In this document: in pieces, positions 9,418 through 18,757 of the stretch
How positions within the stretch are numbered: the first letter of the stretch is position 1
Layout: each line of letters begins with the position of its first letter
NCBI GenBank assembly: GCA_016903695.1
Contig: JADQBB010000017.1
Coordinates: forward strand, 1-64,000
Direction: 5' to 3'
Length of the DNA stretch: 64,000 nt
Source: Chlorogloea purpurea SAG 13.99
Lineage (GTDB): Bacteria; Cyanobacteriota; Cyanobacteriia; Cyanobacteriales; Microcystaceae
The notes under the pieces: generated by a model
Told to the model about the DNA's origin: nothing
The model's database searches: none
The model's input: the letters and a program-made list of their open reading frames with translations, nothing else
Translations under genes and position numbers: made by a program

Positions 9418-10296
9418 ATGAAAACGGATAGCATTTTCTATCAACTATTTCAAAAGTTTCCGGGTTGCTTTTTTGAATTATTAAATCTGCCAACCGAAAC
9501 GGCCGATCAATATCGATTTTCTTCGCTGGAAGTAAAACAATTAGCTTTTCGTTTAGATGGGGTATTTTTGCCGGATGCTCCCGGGCAACCGATTTACTTC
9601 GTAGAAGTGCAGTTTCAAAAAGATAATAGATTTTATTCGAGGTTTTTCAGTGAAATTTTTCTCTATCTTTATCAAAGTAACTTGGAGAATGATTGGTGCG
9701 GGGTTGTTATTTATCCAGAGCCGCAAATAGAAGCATCAAATACCTTTCGCTATGAGGATCTAATAAATTCCCGTCGAGTGTCAAGATTTTATTTGAACCA
9801 GATTGATGAAACTCAATCGATCGGGATGAGTACGCTAAAATTAATCGTTACATCGCCAGAAAATGCTTTAGACCAGGGAAGGAAGTTAATCCAGAAAGTT
9901 AGAAGCGCTCAAAACGATGCGCCCCGAGGCAGAGAAATATTAGAATTAATAGAAACCATCCTAGTGTACAAATTACCCCAATTAAGTCGTCTGGAGATAG
10001 AAGCTATGTTCAGCATCAGTGATCTTAAAGAAACTAAAGTTTATCAAGAAGCTAAAGAGGAAGGCAGACAGGAAGGTAGACAGGAAGGCAGACAAGAAGC
10101 TAAAGAGGAAGGCAGACAGGAAGGCAGACAGGAAGGCAGACAGGAAGGCAGACAGGAAGGCAGACAGGAAGGCGAATTGCAAGCTAAACTCGATACTATT
10201 CCCCGATTAGTTGCCATCGGACTGACCTCGGAACAGATCAGCGCCGCTCTGGAACTAGAAATCGAGCAAGTCGAGCAAGTCGTAGCTAATCTGTAG
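9418..10296 (+). CDS. Rpn/DUF2887-type PD-(D/E)XK nuclease-like protein with EGRQ repeats
   Basis: The N-terminal part (MKTDSIFYQLFQKFPG, then LDGVFLP and VEVQFQ about 60-75) matches the abundant cyanobacterial Rpn/DUF2887 family. In that fold D of LDGVF and E/Q of VEVQF occupy the PD-(D/E)XK nuclease positions; relatives are described as recombination-promoting nucleases. The ATG at 9418 is chosen over one 15 codons upstream because homologues start at MKTDSIF. Residues 211-250 are a charged low-complexity array of four-residue units (EGRQ or EAKE), followed by a C-terminal helix pair ending SAALELEIEQVEQVVANL. The actual activity and target are unknown. Confidence 0.8.
   Translation: MKTDSIFYQLFQKFPGCFFELLNLPTETADQYRFSSLEVKQLAFRLDGVFLPDAPGQPIYFVEVQFQKDNRFYSRFFSEIFLYLYQSNLENDWCGVVIYPEPQIEASNTFRYEDLINSRRVSRFYLNQIDETQSIGMSTLKLIVTSPENALDQGRKLIQKVRSAQNDAPRGREILELIETILVYKLPQLSRLEIEAMFSISDLKETKVYQEAKEEGRQEGRQEGRQEAKEEGRQEGRQEGRQEGRQEGRQEGELQAKLDTIPRLVAIGLTSEQISAALELEIEQVEQVVANL
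10048..10167 (+). repeat. 12-bp coding tandem repeat (GAAGGCAGACAG), 10 units
   Basis: Ten in-frame 12-bp units encode EAKE, EGRQ x3, EAKE, EGRQ x5. The last five EGRQ units are identical, so this is a candidate variable-number repeat. Since 12 is divisible by three, the array is open in several frames and produces spurious overlapping ORFs on both strands. Confidence 0.9.
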
Positions 10297-10352
10297 ATAT
10301 GGAGTTACACGGCCTACTGTTAGTATTGAATAGTCTCCTCATGGTTTAGTTT

Positions 10353-10790
10353 ATGAACTTGCCCTCGTTTTTGTGGTTGTGGAGAATCGCCGCTTGGTCA
10401 ATGGGATTGTCCTTATTCGCCTACGCTTTATTACTTCTATCGGGAATGGGTATAAATTATTTTAGAGGGGAGGATTTATCCCGCCCCCGATGGTTACGGC
10501 CGCTACATACGATCGTGGGTTGGACACTAGTGTTTTTAGTCCTACTATTGCTTAGTATAGGAATAGTGGGAACGATCGGCCAGTACGGTAGTCTCGGACA
10601 CTCCTCTCATCTGACGGCGGGCTTATGGGTTGTCGCTCTAGTGATAATCTCTGCTACCAGTGGATTAAATATCGATCGCGCACCGGATTGGTTACGTCCG
10701 TTGCATATCACCACTAACCTGATTCTGTTTATAGGCTTTGTTTTCGTCACATTCACCGGCTGGAGTGTGGTGCAAAAATATCTACCGTGA
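10353..10790 (+). CDS. Four-helix membrane protein, DUF4079 / cytochrome b561-like
   Basis: This 145-residue protein has four predicted membrane helices (about 8-32, 52-72, 84-104, 117-137). An internal near-repeat, [14 protein letters not shown] (about 45-58) and [14 protein letters not shown] (about 110-123), puts a His at the start of helices 2 and 4. Together with [11 protein letters not shown] this gives a histidine arrangement like haem-binding b561-type four-helix proteins. The likely family is DUF4079, found in cyanobacteria and plastid-bearing lineages, of unsettled function. The stop lies 4 bp before thiO-thiG, so they are likely co-transcribed. Confidence 0.6.
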   Translation: MNLPSFLWLWRIAAWSMGLSLFAYALLLLSGMGINYFRGEDLSRPRWLRPLHTIVGWTLVFLVLLLLSIGIVGTIGQYGSLGHSSHLTAGLWVVALVIISATSGLNIDRAPDWLRPLHITTNLILFIGFVFVTFTGWSVVQKYLP

Positions 10791-10794
10791 GACT

Positions 10795-12735
10795 ATGAAA
10801 TCATCATCGGAAATTTTAATTATCGGTTGCGGTGTTATCGGTTTATCAATCGCCCTTGACCTCACCCTCAGGGGTGCGAAAGTGAGGGTTTTCGGGCGCA
10901 ATCCCCAAGGTGCGGCCAGTATGGCAGCGGCGGGAATGTTAGCACCCCACGCGGAAGGTATCCAGGCGGGGCCGATGTTAGACTTATGCCTGAAATCTCG
11001 TTGGTTATACCCGGAATGGGTCAGGAAAATAGAAGACCTGACGGGATTGAGGGTGGGTTATCATCCCTGTGGTATTTTAGCCCCCGTCTATGAGGATAAC
11101 GCCGATTCTAAAAGTGATCAAGGGCAATGGCTCGATCGAGATTGTCTCGGTTTCTATCAAAGTGGCTTAGGGCCCGATGTAGTGGGGGCCCGTTGGTATC
11201 CCGATGACGGTCAAGTAGATAATCGTTTATTGGTACGGGCCCTCTCGCAAGCACTCATTAATCTGGGCGTAATTATAAATACCGATGTTCAAGTTCATTC
11301 GGTACAACAAAAAGCCGGTCAAGTTAAAAGCATTTATACTTCGAGCGGGGAAGAAGAAGCGGATATTTACGTTCTAGCGGGGGGCGCTTGGAGTAGTCAA
11401 TTATTACCTCTGCCGGTAAAACCCGTTAAAGGGCAGATGATGGCCCTGAGAATGCCCCAACCTTCGCCGCTACAGAGAATTTTATTCGCGCCAGGAACCT
11501 ATTTAGTACCCCGTCAAGAAGGTAGATTGATCATCGGGGCGACTTCCGAGTCGGTGGGATGGCAAGAAGGTAATACACCGCTTGGCATACAGACCCTTTT
11601 AGGGCGGGCGATGAAATTATATCCCGATTTAGCCTCATGGCCGATCGAAGAAATCTGGTGGGGATTCCGTCCAGGTACTGCCGATGAGCTTCCTATACTT
11701 GGAGCGGGCGGATGTGATAACTTAGTTCTGGCAGTAGGTCATTACCGTAATGGAATTCTACTCGCTCCCGTCACCGGTTCCCTGATCGCCGATTTAATCT
11801 TAGAGAACAAAGTACACCCTTTATTACAACATTTCCAGAGCGATCGTTTCCAGCATCATTCCCCTCGACCAAAAAAAACTATGACCTTAACTTTGCCCGA
11901 CAGTACAACCCAGTTAACCCCCATCGATAAAACTAAAGGGGAAGAGCCAGACTTTTTAACTATCGCCGGGCGTAGATTCAAAAGTAGACTGATGACGGGC
12001 AGCGGCAAATACTCCAGTATCGAAGCTATGCAACTCAGTGTAGCCGCGAGCGAATGCGAGATCGTCACGGTGGCCGTCAGACGAGTACAAACGAAAGCGC
12101 CAGGCCACGAAGGCTTAGCCCAGGCTTTAGATTGGTCGAAAATCTGGATGTTACCCAATACCGCGGGCTGCCAGACGGCGGAAGAAGCGATTCGGGTAGC
12201 GCGTCTGGGGCGAGAAATGGCCAAACTTCTAGGGCAAGAAGATAATAACTTCGTCAAACTAGAAGTTATCCCCGATGCTAAATATTTATTACCCGATCCG
12301 ATCGGTACGCTACAAGCTGCGGAACAATTGGTAAAAGAAGGCTTTGCCGTATTGCCCTATATTAACGCCGACCCCTTATTAGCCAAACGGTTAGAAGAAA
12401 TCGGCTGTGCGACGGTAATGCCCTTGGGCTCTCCTATCGGTTCGGGGCAGGGAATTAAAAACGCGGCTAATATCGCTATCATTATCGAATCGGCCAAAAT
12501 TCCCGTGGTGGTCGATGCGGGTATCGGTACACCCTCAGAAGCATCTGGGGCGATGGAGATGGGGGCTGACGCGTTGTTAATTAATAGTGCCATAGCTTTA
12601 GCCCAAAATCCCGTGATGATGGCTCAAGCGATGGGAATGGCCGCAAAAGCCGGTAGGTTGGCTTATCGGGCGGGGAGAATGCCCCTTAAATCTTACGCTA
12701 GCGCCAGTTCGCCCTTAACGGGAACGATCGAATAA
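10795..12735 (+). CDS. thiO/thiG: Fused glycine oxidase ThiO - thiazole synthase ThiG
   Basis: This is a bifunctional enzyme for the thiazole half of thiamine. The N-terminal part (about 1-345) is an FAD-dependent glycine oxidase: [15 protein letters not shown] dinucleotide motif, GMLAPHAEG and [14 protein letters not shown]. It makes the dehydroglycine imine. The C-terminal part (about 375-646) is ThiG, forming the thiazole phosphate from imine, DXP and ThiS thiocarboxylate: [10 protein letters not shown], the K in FVKLEVIPD and [27 protein letters not shown]. The start at 10795 replaces an earlier in-frame ATG that would overlap the upstream gene. Such fusions are known in cyanobacteria. 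No TPP riboswitch is visible upstream. Confidence 0.95.
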   Translation: MKSSSEILIIGCGVIGLSIALDLTLRGAKVRVFGRNPQGAASMAAAGMLAPHAEGIQAGPMLDLCLKSRWLYPEWVRKIEDLTGLRVGYHPCGILAPVYEDNADSKSDQGQWLDRDCLGFYQSGLGPDVVGARWYPDDGQVDNRLLVRALSQALINLGVIINTDVQVHSVQQKAGQVKSIYTSSGEEEADIYVLAGGAWSSQLLPLPVKPVKGQMMALRMPQPSPLQRILFAPGTYLVPRQEGRLIIGATSESVGWQEGNTPLGIQTLLGRAMKLYPDLASWPIEEIWWGFRPGTADELPILGAGGCDNLVLAVGHYRNGILLAPVTGSLIADLILENKVHPLLQHFQSDRFQHHSPRPKKTMTLTLPDSTTQLTPIDKTKGEEPDFLTIAGRRFKSRLMTGSGKYSSIEAMQLSVAASECEIVTVAVRRVQTKAPGHEGLAQALDWSKIWMLPNTAGCQTAEEAIRVARLGREMAKLLGQEDNNFVKLEVIPDAKYLLPDPIGTLQAAEQLVKEGFAVLPYINADPLLAKRLEEIGCATVMPLGSPIGSGQGIKNAANIAIIIESAKIPVVVDAGIGTPSEASGAMEMGADALLINSAIALAQNPVMMAQAMGMAAKAGRLAYRAGRMPLKSYASASSPLTGTIE

Positions 12736-12759
12736 TTCAATCTTACTGCTGTGGGAGTA

Positions 12760-15642
12760 ATGAAAAAAAACTCAGCTTTAGTGTTGATTATTTGCCTATT
12801 AATAGCTTCAGAAGTTGGGCTAATAGGTAATTATCAAGCTGATAGAGCATTAGGGATGGGATACTCGGGATCTACTTCAGTGGCAATAATTGAATCAGTT
12901 TACGGCTTAGAATTATTCAAAAATCAAAATTACCCACAACTTTACCAAAATTGCGGAAATTTACCCCTATCATGCGGGAGAGTGAATCAAATTTGCGGGG
13001 TGATAGCGGCTCTTTTACTGCTAACGGGTGTCGTTTTCATCGTTTGGAGACAGCTAACGGCGCAAACCTTATCACGCTTAAGAAGTATAGAGGCCCAATT
13101 GAGAGAGACTCAGTCCCGTTATCGGGCTATAGCGGAAAGGCAAGAAGAGATAGTCAAACAACGCACCCAAGAATTGGAAAGAGAAATAACGCGAAGGGAA
13201 GCTAACGAAAATATTCTCAAACAACAGAACGAATTATTTCAAACGGTCGTCAATAATATCCCGGTCATGTTAAGTTTTTATGACGAACGACCGCAGTTTC
13301 ATTGGGTAAATGAAGAATGGAATAAAGTATTAGGATGGACGGTGGAAGAGATGAAGGGAAAGAACATGATGTTAGAGTTCTATCCCGACGAAGAAATAAG
13401 ACAGTCAGCTATCAACTTCATGCAGTCAGCCGACTCTAGCTGGAAAGAATTTCAAACTCGTATTAAAGACGGCTCGACCATCACCACGTCTTGGGCTAAC
13501 GTGCGCCTATCCGATGGGAAGGTTATCGGCATAGGCCAGGATGTATCCGAGCGGGAAAAGATGCAGAGCGCGCTGAAGGCTTCGGAGGCGAAATATAAAC
13601 TTTTATTTGAATCAAATCCCCATCCTTTATGGGTTTATGAGTTAGAAACCGGCGAATTTTTAGAAGTTAATGAATCGGCCATCTATCACTATGGTTATTC
13701 GAGAGAGCAATTTTTAGAGATGACCATCTACGATATACGCCCTCCCGAAGATAGGGAGAAATTGCAGGAACATTTCAAAAATAATCTAGAAGCGCTCAAT
13801 AATGCCGGTATCTGGCGACATAGAAAAGCCAACGGTGAAACGATCGAAGTAGAAATTATCTCTCATCAAATCATGTTCGCTGGCAAAAACGCCAGACTGG
13901 TTTTAGCCCACGATGTAACCGCTTCTAGGAAGGCACAACAAGCTTTAAGAGAAAGTGAAGAACGTTTTCGTTTAGCGATGACCAACGCACCGCTACCGAT
14001 CATCCTTCATGCCGAAGATGGGGAAATTTTGCAGATCAATGAAGTTTGGACAGAATTGACGGGATACACTCACCAAGAGATACCAACGGTGGAACTGTGG
14101 ACGGAAAAAGCCTATGGAGAGAGAAAAATTTTAGTGCAGCCGGTGATCGATCGACTATATGAACTGGATGAGAAAGTTTATGAGGGAGTTTTCCCGGTGA
14201 CGATCAAAAGTGGTGAACGCCGTTTCTGGGATTTCAGTTCCGCACCCCTGGGGCGTTTACCCGATGGTAGACGATTAGTGATGTCGATGGCCCTGGATGT
14301 AACCGCTCAAAAATTAGCCGAGGAGCGTCTGCGTTATGATGCTTTTCACGACACTTTAACCGCTTTACCCAATCGTTTATTTCTGATGAATCGGGTGGAA
14401 AAGTGTTTAGAGAGAACGCGAAGAGAAAATGCTTATTTATTCGCCATTTTATTCATCGACCTCGATCGCTTCAAAATCGTCAATGATAGCCTAGGACATT
14501 TTGTCGGCGATCAACTGTTATTAGCGATCGCCATAAGATTGAGGGAGTCGGTGAAACCCCCGCATACAGTAGCTCGTTTAGGTGGGGACGAGTTCATAAT
14601 TTTGCTGGAAAATTTGCCCGCCCCCCTCTCTGCCCTGACGGTGGCCGGGAGAATCTGTGACAGTTTTCAAGAATGTTTCACGATCGACGGGCAACAATTT
14701 TTCATTAGCGCCAGTATTGGTATAGCCTTTAATTCCGTCGATAATCTTCAGCCGGTGGATATTCTCCGTAACGCCGATTTAGCGATGTATCACGCTAAAG
14801 AAAACGGCAAGGGACGTTATGCTATTTTTGACCCGGTCATGCACCGTAGGGCCAATCAATTATTAGAGATAGAGACCGATCTGCGTCGAGCTTTGGAGAA
14901 TGAAGAATTTATTGTTTATTATCAACCGATAGTTTCTTTAGCCGATGGGAAATTGGTTGGCTTCGAGGCTTTAGCTCGCTGGCTACACCCGTCACGGGGT
15001 CTAATTTCTCCTGCCGACTTCATCCCGGTGGCTGAAGAAACGGGTTTAATCGTTCCCCTGGGAAAAAGTCTTTTATCTCAAGCCTGTCGGCAATTAAAAT
15101 CTTGGCAAGAACGATATAACTTTTTAGATAAAATTAAGATTACCGTCAATCTTTCCGGTCGGCAATTACAACACCAAGATCTGATCGAGCAGATTGATTT
15201 AATCTTAGGTGAAACGGGTTTAGACGGTAGTTGTTTAAATCTGGAGATGACCGAAAGTATTCTCATGAAAAATACCGATATGACGAGCGAGATATTATCA
15301 CAAATAAGAGAGCGAAGAATCTCTATCAGTATTGACGATTTCGGGACGGGTTATTCCTCTTTGAGTTATCTACACCGCTTACCGGTAGATATTTTAAAGA
15401 TCGATCGCTCTTTCGTGGCGGGAATGAGTGACCTGGGCGAAAATTTAGAGATCGTGGAAGCCATTATCACTCTCGCCCATCATTTAGGTGTAAGCGTCGT
15501 CGCTGAAGGCATAGAAACCGAACAGCACCTACAGCGTCTCAAAGCTTTAAATTGTGAATTCGGACAGGGCTATGTAATCGCCAGACCATTAGACCCCGAA
15601 AGTGCAGAAAGTTATTTGCGTTATGAGCTAGAGGGAGTGTGA
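12760..15642 (+). CDS. Membrane PAS-PAS-PAS-GGDEF-EAL c-di-GMP enzyme
   Basis: The 960-residue protein has two membrane helices (about 6-24 and 78-96) bracketing a short extracytoplasmic loop with three cysteines. A coiled coil (about 103-155) is followed by three PAS domains (about 157-270, 275-390, 398-525). Next come a GGDEF domain with intact GGDEF at 608-612 and an EAL domain with E736-A-L and DDFGTGYSS. Both motifs are intact, so it could make or degrade c-di-GMP. No RxxD I-site precedes GGDEF (KPPH there). The PAS ligands are unknown. The ATG at 12760 is used; a GTG 9 nt upstream is an alternative, and the GGGAG lies unusually close to the ATG. Confidence 0.9.
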   Translation: MKKNSALVLIICLLIASEVGLIGNYQADRALGMGYSGSTSVAIIESVYGLELFKNQNYPQLYQNCGNLPLSCGRVNQICGVIAALLLLTGVVFIVWRQLTAQTLSRLRSIEAQLRETQSRYRAIAERQEEIVKQRTQELEREITRREANENILKQQNELFQTVVNNIPVMLSFYDERPQFHWVNEEWNKVLGWTVEEMKGKNMMLEFYPDEEIRQSAINFMQSADSSWKEFQTRIKDGSTITTSWANVRLSDGKVIGIGQDVSEREKMQSALKASEAKYKLLFESNPHPLWVYELETGEFLEVNESAIYHYGYSREQFLEMTIYDIRPPEDREKLQEHFKNNLEALNNAGIWRHRKANGETIEVEIISHQIMFAGKNARLVLAHDVTASRKAQQALRESEERFRLAMTNAPLPIILHAEDGEILQINEVWTELTGYTHQEIPTVELWTEKAYGERKILVQPVIDRLYELDEKVYEGVFPVTIKSGERRFWDFSSAPLGRLPDGRRLVMSMALDVTAQKLAEERLRYDAFHDTLTALPNRLFLMNRVEKCLERTRRENAYLFAILFIDLDRFKIVNDSLGHFVGDQLLLAIAIRLRESVKPPHTVARLGGDEFIILLENLPAPLSALTVAGRICDSFQECFTIDGQQFFISASIGIAFNSVDNLQPVDILRNADLAMYHAKENGKGRYAIFDPVMHRRANQLLEIETDLRRALENEEFIVYYQPIVSLADGKLVGFEALARWLHPSRGLISPADFIPVAEETGLIVPLGKSLLSQACRQLKSWQERYNFLDKIKITVNLSGRQLQHQDLIEQIDLILGETGLDGSCLNLEMTESILMKNTDMTSEILSQIRERRISISIDDFGTGYSSLSYLHRLPVDILKIDRSFVAGMSDLGENLEIVEAIITLAHHLGVSVVAEGIETEQHLQRLKALNCEFGQGYVIARPLDPESAESYLRYELEGV

Positions 15643-15700
15643 ACCAGAAATGAGGTGAACTACCTTATTTATAGAGATTGATTGACCATCCCTCTGTGGC

Positions 15701-16024
15701 TCAGGAGCGATTGTTACGACGGGAAAAATTATCTTTACGCTCGCCGCCGCCACCGTCGCCGCCGCCGCCAGAAAAATTATCATCTTTCGGACGTGCTTTA
15801 TTGACTTTAATTTGTCTGCCCATCCATTGAGCGCCGTCTAAAGTTTCGATCGCTTTATCTTCTTCTTCATCGGTGGACATTTCCACGAAACCGAAACCTC
15901 TTTTTTTACCAGTTTCTCTATCTATCGGTAGAGAAACTCGCGTGACCGTGCCATATTCTGCAAAAATTTCTTGTAAATCCTCTTTAGTTACTTCGTAAAA
16001 TAAGTTACCAACGTAAATCGCCAT
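15701..16024 (-). CDS. RRM RNA-binding protein (Rbp type, Gly-rich tail)
   Basis: This 107-residue protein has one RRM: RNP2 IYVGNL (3-8) and RNP1 KRGFGFVEM (about 41-49). The C-terminus is a short Gly-rich and Arg-rich tail (about 84-107). This is the cyanobacterial Rbp class, several members of which are cold-induced or bind photosystem mRNAs; which one this is cannot be told. It has a 188-bp upstream region before the end of menB, long enough for its own promoter and leader. Confidence 0.93.
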   Translation of the reverse strand: MAIYVGNLFYEVTKEDLQEIFAEYGTVTRVSLPIDRETGKKRGFGFVEMSTDEEEDKAIETLDGAQWMGRQIKVNKARPKDDNFSGGGGDGGGGERKDNFSRRNNRS

Positions 16025-16179
16025 GGATTGTCTCCAAAAATCAAAACCAAACTAAGTATAAGTACCGAAAACAAACCGGTGAGATAGAAAACTCATGCTG
16101 TCACGGAAATAAACTTCTACTCTCTATTAAACTAACACAGCTTATCTGACCTAGACGATGGATCGGCTAAGAGCGAGAG

Positions 16180-16198
16180 AAATTTTTATTAAAAATTT
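16180..16198 (-). terminator. AT-only hairpin downstream of menB
   Basis: AAATTTTT-ATT-AAAAATTT is a perfect 8-bp stem 15-33 bp past the menB stop. It is entirely A/T and has no T-run, so it is weak as a terminator; listed as a possible 3' end only. Confidence 0.3.
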
Positions 16199-16212
16199 TG
16201 TTTCAGTTGTTA

Positions 16213-17046
16213 TTAAGGTAGCCAAGGATACTGACTGAAATCAGGAGGGCGTTTATCGAGAAAAGCTTGTTTTCCTTCCGCTCCTTCCTCGGTCATATAG
16301 TAAAGTAAAGTAGTATTTCCGGCCAGTTCTTGTAATCCCGCTTGCCCATCACAATCAGCATTAAAAGCAGCCTTGAGGCAACGAATCGCCAGGGGACTTT
16401 TCTCTAATATCTCCCCCGCCCACTTCAAGCCCTCCGCTTCTAATTCGTCCACCGGCACGATCGTATTGACCAAGCCCATTTCTAGAGCTTGTTGGGCGTT
16501 ATACTGGCGACAGAGAAACCAAATTTCGCGAGCTTTCTTCTGTCCTACCACACGGGCGAGATAACTTGCACCGAAGCCGCCGTCGAAGCTACCTACTTTG
16601 GGGCCGGTTTGACCGAACACGGCGTTATCTGCGGCGATCGTCAGGTCACAGAGTAAGTGTAAAACATGACCGCCGCCGATTGCATAGCCCGCCACCAAAG
16701 CGATGACCACTTTAGGTAGAGAACGAATCAAACGCTGTAAATCCAGCACATTCAAACGAGGTACACCCGACTCATCAATGTAGCCACCCGTACCGCGTAC
16801 GCTTTGATCGCCACCGGCGCAGAAAGCGTATTTCCCGTCCGTATGGGGGCCAGCGCCGGTGAGCAGTATCACGCCAATTTTCGGGTCTTCCCTCGCGTCA
16901 CAAAAAGCCGAGTATAACTCGAAAACCGTTTCGGGGCGGAAGGCATTCCGTTTATGGGGGCGATTGATAGTAATTCTCGCCACACCTCCCCATTTGTGAT
17001 ATAGTATGTCCTCGTAATTTTTAACGCTTTCCCATTGGACTTCCAT
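16213..17046 (-). CDS. menB: 1,4-dihydroxy-2-naphthoyl-CoA synthase
   Basis: This crotonase-family enzyme closes the naphthoquinone ring of o-succinylbenzoyl-CoA; in cyanobacteria the pathway supplies phylloquinone for photosystem I. The 277-residue protein is full length, with [30 protein letters not shown] and [34 protein letters not shown] split across the family's oxyanion and substrate loops. The C-terminal [13 protein letters not shown] is typical. No other men genes are nearby. Divergent from murJ over about 100 bp. Confidence 0.96.
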   Translation of the reverse strand: MEVQWESVKNYEDILYHKWGGVARITINRPHKRNAFRPETVFELYSAFCDAREDPKIGVILLTGAGPHTDGKYAFCAGGDQSVRGTGGYIDESGVPRLNVLDLQRLIRSLPKVVIALVAGYAIGGGHVLHLLCDLTIAADNAVFGQTGPKVGSFDGGFGASYLARVVGQKKAREIWFLCRQYNAQQALEMGLVNTIVPVDELEAEGLKWAGEILEKSPLAIRCLKAAFNADCDGQAGLQELAGNTTLLYYMTEEGAEGKQAFLDKRPPDFSQYPWLP

Positions 17047-17152
17047 CGTTTTCCAACCAAATCAGCATTTTAAACATACCCTATTTTCAGCCACCCATTG
17101 AAAGCAGATCGCTTTGGTGGTGATACAATCAACCCAAGAATCGAGGGAACAA

Positions 17153-18757
17153 GTGAGTACCAATAAAAAAACCGGTCGCAGTTTAGCGGGTATAGCGGGC
17201 ATACTAGCCTTAGCCACTCTGATCAGTAAGGTTTTCGGCTTAGTCCGTGAACAGGTGATCGCGGCCGCCTACGGAGTCGGGGCCGTGGTCAACGCTTACG
17301 CTTACGCCTACGTCATACCAGGTTTTCTCCTGATTCTCTTGGGTGGCATTAATGGCCCCTTCCACAGCGCCTTACTCAGCGTCTTGGCTAAAAGAGACAA
17401 ATCAGAGGCGGCCCCACTGGTAGAAACCGTCACCACCTATGTAACGATCGTTCTCTCGATCTTAACCGTGGGGCTGGTGGTGTTCGCCGGTACTTTCATC
17501 GACTTATTAGCGCCAGGATTACAAGACCCGGCCCGCGGCATCGCCGTCCAACAACTACAAATTATGGCCCCGATGGCTATATTAGCCGGTTTGATCGGTA
17601 TCGGCTTCGGTACTCTCAACGCGGCGGATCAGTATTGGCTACCGGGTTTGAGTCCTCTTTTTTCTAGCTTGACCGTGATCATCGGTGTGGGTTTACTAGC
17701 CTGGCAATTGGGCGCTAATATTAACGCCCCCGATTATATCCATCTCGGCGGTTTCGTCCTCGCTGTCGGTACTCTGTTGGGGGCCCTCTGGCAATGGCTG
17801 GCACAACTGGGGGCCCAGATGAAAGCGGGGATGGGTACTATCCGCCCCCGTTTCGATTGGCGCATCCCCGGTGTCACCGATGTATTGAAGGTGATGATAC
17901 CGGCCACTCTCTCATCGGGGATGTTACATATCAACGTTTACACGGATTTATTCTTCGCTTCTTTCATTCCCAACGCGGCGGCGGCGATGCGTTACGCCAG
18001 TTTTATCGTCCTCACCCCCCTGGGAATCGTTTCTAATATGATCCTCGTGCCTTTATTACCCGTTTTCTCTCGTCTGGCGGAACCGGATAAATGGCCGGAG
18101 TTAAAGGAGCGAATCCGTCAAGGGTTATTTCTGACGGCTTTAACGATGTTGCCCCTCACTGCTTTGTTTATAGCTCTATCCCTACCAATCGTGCAAGTGA
18201 TCTACGAGCGGGGTGCTTTCAATCTGGCCGCTTCCGAAGAAGTAGTGCCGGTATTGATGGCTTACGGCTTCGGTATGTTTTTCTATCTGGGGCGCGATGT
18301 GCTTTTAAGGGTATTTTACGCCTTGGGCGATGGCACTGTACCTTTCAAAGTGAGTATGTTTAATATTTTCCTGAATGGCTTATTGGACTTCTTTTTCTAC
18401 AAGCCTTTCGGTACTCCTGGATTAGTGCTAGCCACCGTTAGTGTCAATGTATCCTCTATGGCGATATTTTTATGGATTCTCCACCGTCGCCTCGGTGGTT
18501 TACCTCTGGTTGACTGGGGGCTTACTTTGTTGGCCTTGTCGGGGATTACTTTTCTCTCCGGTTTATCTAGTTGGGGTTTTAATGATCTCTGGTACGAGTT
18601 TTTACCTCACGATAGTTTTTTATCGAGATTGGCCCAATTGTGTTTATCTAGCGTCGTGGCTCTAGCGGTATTTTTCTCTCTCTGCCTATTATTAAAATTA
18701 CCGGAATTGAATATATTAATAACTCGTATTAAGCAAAAGTTAGGACGTAAACGCTAA
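17153..18757 (+). CDS. murJ: Lipid II flippase MurJ
   Basis: This MOP-superfamily membrane protein translocates lipid II for peptidoglycan synthesis. About 14 membrane helices are visible, starting GIAGILALATLISKVFGLVREQVIAAAYG and including YERGAFNLAASEEVVPVLMAYG. The frame is open from 17114, but the GTG at 17153 has GAGGG 5 nt upstream and gives a 534-residue protein beginning MSTNKKTG. The 3' end overlaps the convergent 18754 gene by 4 bp. Confidence 0.93.
   Translation: MSTNKKTGRSLAGIAGILALATLISKVFGLVREQVIAAAYGVGAVVNAYAYAYVIPGFLLILLGGINGPFHSALLSVLAKRDKSEAAPLVETVTTYVTIVLSILTVGLVVFAGTFIDLLAPGLQDPARGIAVQQLQIMAPMAILAGLIGIGFGTLNAADQYWLPGLSPLFSSLTVIIGVGLLAWQLGANINAPDYIHLGGFVLAVGTLLGALWQWLAQLGAQMKAGMGTIRPRFDWRIPGVTDVLKVMIPATLSSGMLHINVYTDLFFASFIPNAAAAMRYASFIVLTPLGIVSNMILVPLLPVFSRLAEPDKWPELKERIRQGLFLTALTMLPLTALFIALSLPIVQVIYERGAFNLAASEEVVPVLMAYGFGMFFYLGRDVLLRVFYALGDGTVPFKVSMFNIFLNGLLDFFFYKPFGTPGLVLATVSVNVSSMAIFLWILHRRLGGLPLVDWGLTLLALSGITFLSGLSSWGFNDLWYEFLPHDSFLSRLAQLCLSSVVALAVFFSLCLLLKLPELNILITRIKQKLGRKR

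Noticed and set aside
10048..10167. Tandem repeats considered as a CRISPR array
   Set aside because: Units are 12 bp, contiguous with no spacers, and in frame in a coding gene.
9982..10182. 66-codon minus-strand ORF rich in FLSA repeats, and its plus-strand counterpart at 10019-10210
   Set aside because: Both are frame shadows of the 12-bp VNTR, which keeps several frames open.
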